A stretch of 64,000 bases of DNA from assembly GCF_024171525.1 (NCBI RefSeq), contig NZ_JALJZY010000009.1:1-64000 (forward strand). The letters are read 5' to 3'. How positions within the stretch are numbered: position 1 is the stretch's first letter; every line of letters begins with the position of its first letter. Source of the stretch: Neisseriaceae bacterium HSC-16F19. GTDB lineage: Bacteria; Pseudomonadota; Gammaproteobacteria; Burkholderiales; Neisseriaceae. The translations under genes were made by a program, and so were the position numbers. Below the pieces are notes generated by a model. That model was given only the letters and a program-made list of their open reading frames with translations. It did no database searches and was not told the DNA's origin. Below, in pieces: positions 50,471-58,435 of the stretch.

Positions 50471-51292
50471 TCAGTCTTTTTTGGCGCCGAAGGAGCCCCA
50501 GAAGCCATCGGTGGTGTTTCGATAAACCCCGCCCAATTCGGCGGCCTGCGGGCCGTAGAAAGCGCCGTGCATCTGGGTGCCGCCTTCATTGCCGGCAAAG
50601 CGGTTGCCGGTGATATTGCCGGAGAGGGCAATGCTTTTGTCTCCGCCCGCAGCCAAGGGCACCGTCAGCACGCCGAGTAGGGTTTGGTTGCCGTAGTCGA
50701 CGGCAAAGCGGGCACTGCCTGCGGTGAAGCCGTCTATATGGTCAGCGCCGCCAGCTCCCGCGTACAGAGTGTAGCCGCTGTAGGTGGCAGTGCCGGTGGT
50801 GGGCATATCCGTGGTCAGGCGGCCGGTGGCAAACATGTTGAGTATCTGAGCCTGATTGAGCAGGTTATTGTTGTCATCCAGCTCGTAACCGCCATAGCCT
50901 GAAAAACCGAAACGGGTATAGCTGAGATCCGGCTGGGCGGAAACAATCTGATATATCTCTCTGGTCGGCTGCACCGCTCGTGTGAGGGTATAGCCCTCTA
51001 CCGCCTGGGTGGAATCGCTGAACAAGGGTATGGTAATGCCGTCTATCTTCAGTGTATCCAAGCCGCTGCCGTGCTGCCCCGGTGCGGTATGAAAGCCGTT
51101 TCGCTCTACGGTGCCGGTGTCGGCGTGGTATATCGTGCTGCCGCCTAGGGTGGTGGCTTCATAGACGGCAGTGCCCGGGGACTGGGCGGATGAGATATCC
51201 GGACCGCCTCCACCACCGCCACTGCTGCCGCAGGCGCTCAGCGCAAAAGATGCGGCCAAGGCCACGGCAAGGGGTTTGTAATCGTAAGTCAT
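50471..51292 (-). CDS. Probable Slam-dependent surface lipoprotein
   Basis: I start at ATG 51292 with AAGGAG 7 bases upstream. The 273-residue protein has a lipoprotein signal with lipobox LSAC (Cys about 21), then the flexible GSSGGGGGGPD linker typical of surface-exposed lipoproteins. The C-terminal half is beta-rich and ends like TbpB/factor-H-binding-type barrels (LSGNITGNRFAGNEGGTQMH, GAFYGPQAAELGGVYRN), including the GxFYGPxAxELGG motif. It is paired with the downstream Slam gene. The ligand is unknown. An AAAAC tract lies about 95 bp upstream of the start. Confidence 0.87.
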   Translation of the reverse strand: MTYDYKPLAVALAASFALSACGSSGGGGGGPDISSAQSPGTAVYEATTLGGSTIYHADTGTVERNGFHTAPGQHGSGLDTLKIDGITIPLFSDSTQAVEGYTLTRAVQPTREIYQIVSAQPDLSYTRFGFSGYGGYELDDNNNLLNQAQILNMFATGRLTTDMPTTGTATYSGYTLYAGAGGADHIDGFTAGSARFAVDYGNQTLLGVLTVPLAAGGDKSIALSGNITGNRFAGNEGGTQMHGAFYGPQAAELGGVYRNTTDGFWGSFGAKKD

Positions 51293-51688
51293 CGCTCTAC
51301 TCCTTATTGTGTTTGTTAAAACGGATAGTGCTTTGCTACAGTGTTTTGTTTGTTGTCTATTTTGTTGTTTTGTATCATTTTTTACAAAACAAAACAAAAC
51401 AAAACAAAACAAAACAAATATATTGTTGTTGTAAATTTTTGCTTGTTCAAGATAAATATTTTCTTAAAATACAAAAAACCTGAGTTTATTTATAATTTAA
51501 TATGCTTGTGATTGCATTAAAATTTTATTTTTGAATTTAATTGTGGAATTAAATTCTAATCAGGCAGTAAATACTGTGTGGCAATAGAGGGTTACGGGTG
51601 GCGGATATGGGCGGCGCAGGTTTTTATTGCGGTCGGATAAAACAGGGAGTTTTGCCTTTAAATTTGCCATTATCTGCTGTTGAAACAA
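51293..51688. other. AT-rich leader of the lipoprotein gene
   Basis: About 400 bp of AT-rich DNA between prfB's terminator and the lipoprotein start. It holds the AAAAC tract and is the only place for the lipoprotein promoter. I see no certain Fur or other operator. Confidence 0.55.
51386..51415. repeat. AAAAC pentanucleotide tract (six units)
   Basis: Six perfect AAAAC units (TTTTG in the direction of the lipoprotein gene) plus a partial seventh. Degenerate TTTTGTT repeats extend towards the gene. It is suited to slipped-strand length change. Confidence 0.9.
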
Positions 51689-51730
51689 CAAACAAGGCTG
51701 CCTGAAAATGTTTTCAGGCAGCCTTGTTTG
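51689..51730. terminator. DUS inverted-repeat terminator of prfB
   Basis: CAAACAAGGCTGCCTGAAAA pairs with TTTTCAGGCAGCCTTGTTTG, a 20-bp perfect stem just past the prfB stop. Confidence 0.85.
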
Positions 51731-51743
51731 TCGGGCGGGCTAT

Positions 51744-52848
51744 TTACACGCCCTGTTTCAAACTCGCCTCAATAAAGCCGTCCAAATCACCGTCGAGCAC
51801 GGCTTTGGTGTTGCCGACCTCGTAGCCGGTGCGCAGGTCTTTGATGCGCGAGGAATCGAGCACATAGGAGCGGATTTGGTGGCCCCAGCCCACTTCCGAT
51901 TTGCCGTCTTCCAGCGCCTGTTTCTCTTCGTTGCGCTTGCGCATTTCCAGTTCAAACAGCTTGGCTTTGAGCATGTCCATGGCGGCGGCGCGGTTGGCGT
52001 GTTGCGAACGGTCGTTCTGGCACTGCACCACGATGCCGGTGGGCTCGTGGGTAATGCGCACGGCGGAATCGGTTTTGTTGATGTGCTGGCCGCCCGCACC
52101 GGAGGCGCGGTAGGTGTCGATGCGCAAATCGGCAGGATTGATGTCGATTTCGATGCTGTCGTCCACTTCCGGATACACAAATACCGAGGCAAACGAGGTG
52201 TGGCGTTTGTTATTGGAATCAAACGGCGAATAGCGCACCAGGCGGTGGATGCCGGTTTCGGTGCGCAAGAGGCCGTAGGCGTATTCGCCTTCCAGACGGA
52301 TGGTGGCGCGGTTGATACCGGCAATCTCGCCTTCGTCCTCTTCCAGCACTTCCAGCTTAAAGCCTTTGCGCTCGCCGTAGCGGCTGTACATGCGCAACAG
52401 CATACCGGCCCAGTCTTCGGCCTCGGTGCCGCCCGCACCGGCGGTGATGTCGATAAAGCAGTTGTTCACATCCGCCGGCTGGTTAAACATGCGCTTGAAT
52501 TCCAGCTCGGCCATTTTGCTTTCCAAATCGGCCACATCGGCTTCCACCGCGGCAAAGGCATCGGCGTCGCCTTCTTCCACCGCCATTTCAATCAGCATGC
52601 GGTTGTCTTCGATGCCGTTGCCGATGGTGTCCAGCGTCAGCACAATGCCTTCGAGCACCTTGCGCTCTTTACCGATTTCCTGGGCGCGCTTGGGGTCGTT
52701 CCACAACTCCGGGTCTTCGGAGAGGCCGATCACTTCTTCCAGACGGTCTTTTTTGCCGTCGTAGTCAAAGATACCCCCGAATGTCGGTGCTGCGTTGCAG
52801 CAGGTCGTCGAGTTGCTTGTTGAGCAGATTGATTTTTTCGGCTTCCAT
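51744..52848 (-). CDS. prfB: Peptide chain release factor 2, with programmed +1 frameshift
   Basis: RF2 recognises UGA/UAA stops. Translation starts at ATG 52848; 27 codons (MEAEKINLLNKQLDDLLQRS and TDIRGYL) end at an in-frame TGA (52765-52767). The site reads GGGGGTATCTTTGAC: an internal Shine-Dalgarno-like GGGGG, the slippery CTT and TGA-C. A +1 shift at 52766 continues as DYDGKKDRL to give 367 residues. The peptidyl-hydrolysis motif GGQ is in ASGAGGQHINKT; the stop-recognition region is complete. The shift autoregulates RF2. Confidence 0.96.
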
Positions 52849-53187
52849 GATGTTTTCCTCAAGTTCTTGCAAAATAGGGCGGATTATAGCAAGGATGCGG
52901 TATGGGCGTCATTTCCGGCTGCCTGAAAACATGAGATGCCGAAGCGGGCGCAATCGGGTAAAATCGCGCCTGATTTTTGGCCGGTGCGGGGGCGAACTGA
53001 CCATTCGGACGTGCAGCGGATTTTTTAGGCAAAAACGTCTGATTCAAGGCGGAAAGCGCAGCAAGGTGTAGACCTTGCGAGCATTTCCAACGCAGAAGCG
53101 GGCGCTTTTGACAAAAAAGCAGCCGTGAACGAATGGTCAGCTTGCCCTAATGCGCCGCTTTATTTTTGCTAAACCGACGAGTACATC
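52849..53187. other. Gap between prfB and purB
   Basis: It contains promoter sequence for the divergent genes and the second 160-bp inverted-repeat element (52990-53147). No gene is supported. Confidence 0.7.
52990..53147. mobile_element. 160-bp inverted-repeat element, copy 2 (inverted)
   Basis: Begins GGGCGAACTGACCATTCG and ends CGAATGGTCAGCTTGCCC. The interior is the reverse complement of the 34306-34464 copy, with AGGCAAAAACGTC, CAAGGTGTAGACCTTG and GACAAAAAAGCAGCCGTGAA. It lies directly upstream of purB. Confidence 0.82.
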
Positions 53188-54558
53188 ATGATCAATGCCC
53201 TGACCGCCCTCTCGCCGCTGGACGGCCGTTACGCCAAATCCGTTGAAACCCTGCGCCCGATTTTTTCCGAATACGGTCTGATGAAAGCCCGCATCCGTGT
53301 GGAGCTGAGCTGGCTCAAAGCCCTGGCGGCCGAGCCGAAAATCACCGAAGTACCGGCCTTCAGCGACTTTACCGTGGCGGAAATCGACCAGGTGATGGCC
53401 GAGTTTTCCGTCAACGATGCCGAGGCGGTCAAAGCCATTGAGGCCACCACCAACCACGATGTCAAAGCCATCGAATACTGGCTCAAAGAGCGTTTTTCCG
53501 GCGTACCGGAAGTGCTGGCGGTGAGCGAATTCATCCACTTTGCCTGCACCAGCGAAGACATCAACAACCTCTCCCACGCGCTCATGCTCAAAGAAGCCTG
53601 CGAGCAGGTGATTTTGCCGCAGCTCAACAGCGTGTGTGCCAAATTGCGCGAACTGGCACACAGTCACGCCGCCGTGCCGATGATGAGCCGCACCCACGGC
53701 CAACCGGCCACCCCGACCACCTTGGGCAAGGAAATCGCCAATGTGCTGGCACGCCTGAAACGCCAAATCGAATTGCTGGAAAAACAGGAATTCCTGGGCA
53801 AAATCAACGGCGCGGTGGGTAATTACAACGCCCATATGGTGGCCTACCCGGATGTGGATTGGGAGGCGCATTGCCGCTATTTCGTCGAGCTGGATCTGGG
53901 CCTGACCTTCAATCCCTACACCATCCAGATCGAACCGCACGACTATATGGCCGAGTTGTTCCAGGCCGTCAGCCGCATCAACACCATCCTCATCGATTTC
54001 AACCGCGATGTGTGGGGCTATATTTCGCTGGGCTATTTCAAACAGAAAGTCAAAGCCGGCGAAGTGGGCTCCTCCACCATGCCGCACAAGGTCAATCCCA
54101 TCGACTTTGAAAACTCCGAAGGCAATCTGGGCATGGCCAATGCCGTGCTGGGCTTTTTGGCGGAAAAACTGCCGGTATCCCGCTGGCAGCGCGATCTGAC
54201 CGACAGCACCGTGCTGCGCAATATGGGCGTGGGCGTGGGCTATGCGGTGCTGGGCTGGGCGGCGCATTTGCGCGGCCTGAACAAACTGGAAGCCAACCCC
54301 GCCGCCCTGGCCGCCGATTTGGACGCCACCTGGGAATTGCTGGCCGAGCCGATTCAAACGGTGATGCGCCGCTACGGTGTCGCCAACCCTTACGAAAAAC
54401 TGAAAGACCTCACCCGCGGCAAAGACGGTATCACCCCGCAGGTATTGCAGGTGTTTATCGACACTTTGGATATTCCGGCCGAAGCCAAAGCACAACTCCT
54501 GGCCCTGACCCCGGCCCTGTATGTGGGCAAGGCCGAAGCGCTGGCCAAGCGGATTTGA
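53188..54558 (+). CDS. purB: Adenylosuccinate lyase
   Basis: A 456-residue fumarase/aspartase-superfamily enzyme of E. coli-like length. It splits adenylosuccinate and SAICAR in purine synthesis. Signatures: SPLDGRYA near the start, TSEDINN, SRTHGQPATPTT and the mobile loop GSSTMPHKVNPIDFEN with catalytic Ser. The start is ATG 53188. A mobile element ends 40 bp upstream. Confidence 0.95.
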   Translation: MINALTALSPLDGRYAKSVETLRPIFSEYGLMKARIRVELSWLKALAAEPKITEVPAFSDFTVAEIDQVMAEFSVNDAEAVKAIEATTNHDVKAIEYWLKERFSGVPEVLAVSEFIHFACTSEDINNLSHALMLKEACEQVILPQLNSVCAKLRELAHSHAAVPMMSRTHGQPATPTTLGKEIANVLARLKRQIELLEKQEFLGKINGAVGNYNAHMVAYPDVDWEAHCRYFVELDLGLTFNPYTIQIEPHDYMAELFQAVSRINTILIDFNRDVWGYISLGYFKQKVKAGEVGSSTMPHKVNPIDFENSEGNLGMANAVLGFLAEKLPVSRWQRDLTDSTVLRNMGVGVGYAVLGWAAHLRGLNKLEANPAALAADLDATWELLAEPIQTVMRRYGVANPYEKLKDLTRGKDGITPQVLQVFIDTLDIPAEAKAQLLALTPALYVGKAEALAKRI

Positions 54559-54572
54559 TGGTGTAGGTGTGA

Positions 54573-54606
54573 AAAAGGCTGCCTGAAAGGTTTCAGGCAG
54601 CCTTTT
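54573..54606 (+). terminator. DUS inverted-repeat terminator of purB
   Basis: AAAAGGCTGCCTGAAA/TTTCAGGCAGCCTTTT, 15 bp past the stop codon, abutting a Correia-like element. Confidence 0.85.
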
Positions 54607-54711
54607 ATAGTCATTTAAAATAAGAACGATACGGCGTTGCTGCGCCTTGCCGTACTATCTGTACTGTCTGCGGCTTGCTGCCTTGTCTCGTTCTTATTTT
54701 AGTCGACTATA
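54606..54711 (-). mobile_element. Correia-like element, short form
   Basis: 106 bp, the cleanest copy: TATAGTCATTTAAAATAAGA to TCTTATTTTAGTCGACTATA with core TACGGCGTTGCTGCGCCTTG, CCGTACTATCTGTACTGTCT and GCTTGCTGCCTTGTCTC. It lies between purB and dmpR. Confidence 0.92.
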
Positions 54712-54727
54712 TTATGCTGAAAACACA

Positions 54728-56434
54728 TCAGTTTTCTTCTTCCATCTTCTTCATGCGATACGCCAGTGCCGGGCGGGTGAGGCCGAGTTTGCGTGCCGCT
54801 TCGGAAACATTGCCCTGACTGGCATGCAGGGCATGGCGGATCAGGTCTTGCTCAAAGGTTTCCAGGGCAAAATCGGTTTGCAAGAGTTGTGACAGCCAGC
54901 TTTGCCATTGTGCATTGTGGTTGCGCTGTATCTGGATTTTGCCGGCCGCATCGAAGCCTTCGGCCAGAAACGGCGTTTCTTCGCGGTCGGGAAACAGGCT
55001 GCTGCTGGCGATGTGGCGGTTTTGGTCGGTCAGAATCACGCCGCGCTCAATCACGTTTTCCAATTCGCGGATATTGCCCGGCCAGTCGTATTGTTGCAGC
55101 ATTTCCATGCCGCGGTCGCTGATGCCGGGAATGTGTTTTTTGTATACGCCGCAGAATTTTTCCAGGAAGTGCGACACCAATAGCGGGATGTCTTCTTTGC
55201 GCTCGCGCAAAGGCGGGATGCGGATGGGAAACACATTGAGACGGTAATACAAATCGGCGCGGAATTTGCCTGCTTCCACCGCCTGTTGCAGGTCTTCATT
55301 GGTGGCGGTCACCACACGCACGTCGATGCGGCGGGTTTTGTGGTCGCCCACACGCTCGTATTCGTTTTCCTGCAATACCCGCAGCAGGGCCGCTTGGGCA
55401 CGCGGCGACAATTCCACCACTTCGTCCAGAAATATGGTGCCGCCGTGGGCGCGTTCAAATTTGCCCTGGCGCGACTGGTGGGCGCCGGTGTAAGCGCCTT
55501 TTTCCACGCCGAAGAGTTCGGCCTCAATCAGTTCCGGCGGTATGCAGGCACAGTTAATCGCCACAAACGGCCCGTCGGCGCGTTCGCTGCCGGCGTGCAG
55601 GCTGCGGGCAAACGCTTCTTTGCCGGCGCCGGTTTCGCCTTGCAGCAAGACCGTTACCTTGCTGGCGGCGGCACTGGCGAGCAGGCTGTAGGCTTGGCGG
55701 AAGGCTTTGGATTCGCCGATGGCATTGAAAATCTTGAATTCGGGGTCGGCGCGCAGCGGTTGGTTGGAGCGCAGGCGCACCAATTCGTTGCGCAGGGCCG
55801 CCAACTCGTCTTGTACCGAGTCGGGCATCATGGCGCGCTCGATATCGGTCAGCCCGCCCCATTCTTCCGCCGGTTTGCCGACAATGCGGCAGCAGGGGTC
55901 GCCTTTGGCGGTACAGGCCACTTCCTGATAGATGATTTTGCGCCCCATAAAATAGCTGGTGTAGCCGCTGGCATAACCGAGCAGGGTCCAGCATGCGCCG
56001 TCATCGAGGGAGCGGCCTTGTGCGTCTTTGGGATAAACCCCCGCCTCATAAGAGTCATACCAGTTAAATACGCCGTAGTAATCACCGTTGTTGATATTAA
56101 ACGACAATTCCACCGGTTCCACTTTCACCATGCCGCGGATATTGTGCATTTGCGGCCCGGCCAGAAAAGCCTTTTGCGGGCTCATGTGCGGGCGCAGTTG
56201 GCGCGAGACTTCGGCGTCTTTCATACCGGCCTGATAGCCGAAGCGCATCAAAAACAGCTTGGCCCGGTCTGTGCCCAGGGTCGCAATCAAGTCGGCTTTC
56301 AATTGCGCCATTTCGCTGGCGTCGACCAGCAGCATGCGCTGTTCGTTGAGCCAGATTTTGCCGTTGTCGGTATCGAAGGTGATGGCACGAATCAGGTCTT
56401 TGGCGGTGGGGAGTTTGAGGGCGGCGGTACTCAT
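54728..56434 (-). CDS. dmpR: Phenol-responsive sigma-54 activator (DmpR/MopR family)
   Basis: A 568-residue NtrC-family activator. XylR_N/V4R sensor domain (about 15-205): zinc-site candidates Cys148, Glu171, Cys174 and Cys182 have the same spacing as MopR's Cys155/Glu178/Cys181/Cys189, and His97 and Trp125 fit the phenol-contacting His/Trp. AAA+ domain: Walker A GETGAGKE (266-273), the sigma-54 loop as GAYTGA (313-318; the usual form is GAFTGA), Walker B GGTIFLDEV. Fis-type HTH at the end (VSEAARKLGLTRPALAYRMK). It is divergent from dmpK. Confidence 0.93.
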   Translation of the reverse strand: MSTAALKLPTAKDLIRAITFDTDNGKIWLNEQRMLLVDASEMAQLKADLIATLGTDRAKLFLMRFGYQAGMKDAEVSRQLRPHMSPQKAFLAGPQMHNIRGMVKVEPVELSFNINNGDYYGVFNWYDSYEAGVYPKDAQGRSLDDGACWTLLGYASGYTSYFMGRKIIYQEVACTAKGDPCCRIVGKPAEEWGGLTDIERAMMPDSVQDELAALRNELVRLRSNQPLRADPEFKIFNAIGESKAFRQAYSLLASAAASKVTVLLQGETGAGKEAFARSLHAGSERADGPFVAINCACIPPELIEAELFGVEKGAYTGAHQSRQGKFERAHGGTIFLDEVVELSPRAQAALLRVLQENEYERVGDHKTRRIDVRVVTATNEDLQQAVEAGKFRADLYYRLNVFPIRIPPLRERKEDIPLLVSHFLEKFCGVYKKHIPGISDRGMEMLQQYDWPGNIRELENVIERGVILTDQNRHIASSSLFPDREETPFLAEGFDAAGKIQIQRNHNAQWQSWLSQLLQTDFALETFEQDLIRHALHASQGNVSEAARKLGLTRPALAYRMKKMEEEN

Positions 56435-56477
56435 GGGTCCTGCCTTTCTGGTAGTGGTATTTTTGTGTATCGGGGCA

Positions 56478-56507
56478 GTATAACGGCTGCCCCCGTAGCC
56501 GCGTCAA
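56478..56507 (-). promoter_or_regulatory. Putative sigma-70 promoter of dmpR
   Basis: On the minus strand, TTGACG (56502-56507) and TATACT (56478-56483) are 18 bp apart, 43 bp upstream of the start codon. Confidence 0.6.
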
Positions 56508-56557
56508 ATCTGTTTTAAAGGGCGGAACATCTGTTTTCAGGCAGTCCGAACAGCCGG

Positions 56558-56605
56558 TTTCATCATTTGGTGAAATCGGCTGTTTTGTTTTTATCAAATG
56601 ATGAA
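56558..56605 (+). promoter_or_regulatory. Paired DmpR-type upstream activating sites
   Basis: Two imperfect palindromes, TTTCATCATTTGGTGAAA (56558-56575) and TTATCAAATGATGAA (56591-56605), with centres 31 bp apart, three helical turns. They lie about 131 and 162 bp before the expected transcription start, as at the dmp Po promoter. Confidence 0.75.
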
Positions 56606-56638
56606 ATTCGCTGTATGGAACATCATGCTTGTGGTATT

Positions 56639-56651
56639 CAATATTTTGATT
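56639..56651 (-). promoter_or_regulatory. IHF-like site
   Basis: The minus strand reads AATCAAAATATTG, a full match to WATCAANNNNTTR, in AT-rich DNA between the activator sites and the -24/-12 promoter, where IHF bends DNA in related systems. Confidence 0.65.
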
Positions 56652-56702
56652 TTAAATTTTAATTTTTTAAGTTTCAGTGGTTTAGTCGGAAAAAATCCGG
56701 CT

Positions 56703-56718
56703 TGGCACCGGCGCTGCT
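56703..56718 (+). promoter_or_regulatory. Sigma-54 (-24/-12) promoter of the phenol hydroxylase operon
   Basis: TGGCACCGGCGCTGCT has GG (56704-56705) and GC (56716-56717) exactly 10 bp apart, as RpoN promoters require. The start of transcription should be near 56729. Confidence 0.8.
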
Positions 56719-56772
56719 ATAGCGCTGTCACGGCCGCTATGTCTTTTCGGCCACAACCTGAGGAGGATGTTG

Positions 56773-57057
56773 ATGTCGGTAGCAAGCCACACCCGCGAGG
56801 CCCTGCCCGGGCTCACCAAATACATCCGTATCCGTAGCGAAGCAGGCGCCCGTTTTGTCGAGTTTGATTTCGCCATCGGCGACCCGGCCCTGTTTGTCGA
56901 GCTGGTGATGCCGCCGGCGGCCTTCGCCGATTTTTGCAGCCGCAACCATGTGGTGCATATGAGCGAGGCGCAGATGGCGGCCATAGACAGCGAGCTGGAT
57001 AAATGGCGTTACGGTGAGGATACCCTGATGAGCCATAACCATTTCCGCGACGATTAG
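56773..57057 (+). CDS. dmpK: Phenol hydroxylase assembly protein DmpK (P0)
   Basis: I use ATG 56773 with AGGAGG 6 bases upstream; ATG 56767 touches that site. The 94-residue protein (LPGLTKYIRIRSEAGARFVE; FDFAIGDPALFVELV) matches the small P0 subunit, which is not part of the active hydroxylase but helps load iron into the oxygenase. It is the first gene behind the sigma-54 promoter. Confidence 0.88.
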   Translation: MSVASHTREALPGLTKYIRIRSEAGARFVEFDFAIGDPALFVELVMPPAAFADFCSRNHVVHMSEAQMAAIDSELDKWRYGEDTLMSHNHFRDD

Positions 57058-57121
57058 TCCGCTTCCGTATTCAAAACCCAAGGCGGGAGACACCGCCACC
57101 CAACTGAAATAAGGAGCAACC

Positions 57122-58117
57122 ATGACCCTGGAAATCAAAACCTCTGCCATCGAGCCTGTGCGCCAGACCTATGCGCACATTGCCCGCCGCTTCGGCGACA
57201 AACCGGCAACCCGTTATCAGGAAGCCACTTACGATGCGCAGGCCACCACCAATTTCCACTACCGCCCCTTGTGGAAACCGGAAAAAACCCTCAACGATGC
57301 CAGTCATACCGCCATTGTCATGGCCGACTGGTATGTCCTCAAAGATCCCCGCCAGTTTTATTACGGCGCCTATGTGCAAAACCGCGCACGCATGCAGGAA
57401 AGTGCCGAGCACAGCTATGCCTTTTTTGCCAAACGCCAGTGTGCCGAGCATCTGGATGCGGCACTGAAACAGTGCATCATCACCGGCCTTCTGCCTTTGC
57501 GCCATATCGAACAGACCGCCAATCTCAACCATATGAGCGGCGCCGCCTACGGCTACGGCACGGCGGTGACCCAAGCCTGTCTGTATGCCGGTATGGACCG
57601 TTTGGGCATGGCGCAATACGTATCGCGCATCGGCCTTTTGCTGGATGACAACAGCGGCAGCTCGCTGGCCGAGGCCAAAACCGCGTGGATGGAAGATGCG
57701 GCTTGGCAACCCCTGCGCGCCTTGTGCGAGGAAATGCTGATACAGCAAGACTGGTTCGAATTGCTGCTGGTGCAGACCGTGTTGGTGGATGCCCATATCC
57801 AGGCAGTGCTGTATCAGGGCTTCGGTGCTTGGCTGGATGCCAATCACGGCCGCGACGTGGCCATGCTCACCGAGTTTATGCAGGACACCCTCAAAGACCT
57901 GGCCAATTGGAGCGACAGCGTGATTAAGGCCGCAGCGGCCGAGAGCGAAGACAACCGCGCCCTGCTCAAACAATGGCTGGCCGCCTGGCAGCCGAAAGTG
58001 GCCGCCGCCTGGCAGCCTCTGGCTGATGCCGTACTCGGTGACGCCGCCGCGGCGGTGATGGCCGAAGCCGACACCCTCATTCAAAAGCGCCTGGCCAAAT
58101 GCGGCCTGGCTGCCTGA
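57122..58117 (+). CDS. dmpL: Phenol hydroxylase oxygenase beta subunit DmpL (P1)
   Basis: A 331-residue structural subunit of the (alpha-beta-gamma)2 diiron oxygenase. It resembles DmpL/TouE-type chains (TYAHIARRFGDKPATRYQEA, FHYRPLWKPEKTL, NLNHMSGAAYGYGTAVTQA). No metal ligands are expected. The last codons and stop lie in a near-perfect uptake sequence (TGGCTGCCTGAA at 58106-58117). Confidence 0.93.
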   Translation: MTLEIKTSAIEPVRQTYAHIARRFGDKPATRYQEATYDAQATTNFHYRPLWKPEKTLNDASHTAIVMADWYVLKDPRQFYYGAYVQNRARMQESAEHSYAFFAKRQCAEHLDAALKQCIITGLLPLRHIEQTANLNHMSGAAYGYGTAVTQACLYAGMDRLGMAQYVSRIGLLLDDNSGSSLAEAKTAWMEDAAWQPLRALCEEMLIQQDWFELLLVQTVLVDAHIQAVLYQGFGAWLDANHGRDVAMLTEFMQDTLKDLANWSDSVIKAAAAESEDNRALLKQWLAAWQPKVAAAWQPLADAVLGDAAAAVMAEADTLIQKRLAKCGLAA

Positions 58118-58139
58118 ACAAACACAAGGGAGCACAACC

Positions 58140-58406
58140 ATGTCCAAAGTTTATTTGGCCTTACAAGACAATGATATGTCGCGCTACATCGTGGCCGCAG
58201 TGGAAGAAGACAACCCGGAAGTGACCGTGATTTACCAACCCGCCATGGTGCGCATGGAATGCGAAGGCGAGCTGGTGGTCAAACGCAGCACGGTGGAAGC
58301 CCATTTGGGCCAGAGCTGGGATGTGCAGGAACTGCACCTGAATCTGATTACCTTGGGCGGCAATGTCGATGAAGACGACGAAGCCATGCGCCTGAGCTGG
58401 AATTGA
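58140..58406 (+). CDS. dmpM: Phenol hydroxylase effector protein DmpM (P2)
   Basis: An 88-residue cofactorless coupling protein (VYLALQDNDMSRYIVAAVEE, then ITLGGNVDEDDEAMRLSWN) of the MmoB/DmpM family. It binds the oxygenase and tunes substrate access and oxygen activation. GGGAGC precedes ATG 58140. It lies 22 bp after dmpL and 29 bp before dmpN. Confidence 0.93.
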   Translation: MSKVYLALQDNDMSRYIVAAVEEDNPEVTVIYQPAMVRMECEGELVVKRSTVEAHLGQSWDVQELHLNLITLGGNVDEDDEAMRLSWN

Positions 58407-58435
58407 GTGACGACACCCTAAGGAGAAACCCTACC

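Noticed and set aside
51293..51412. Extension of the lipoprotein frame through the AAAAC tract
   Set aside because: The frame stays open by chance; the lipoprotein signal starts at 51292 with a good ribosome-binding site, so the tract is more likely to act on transcription than translation.
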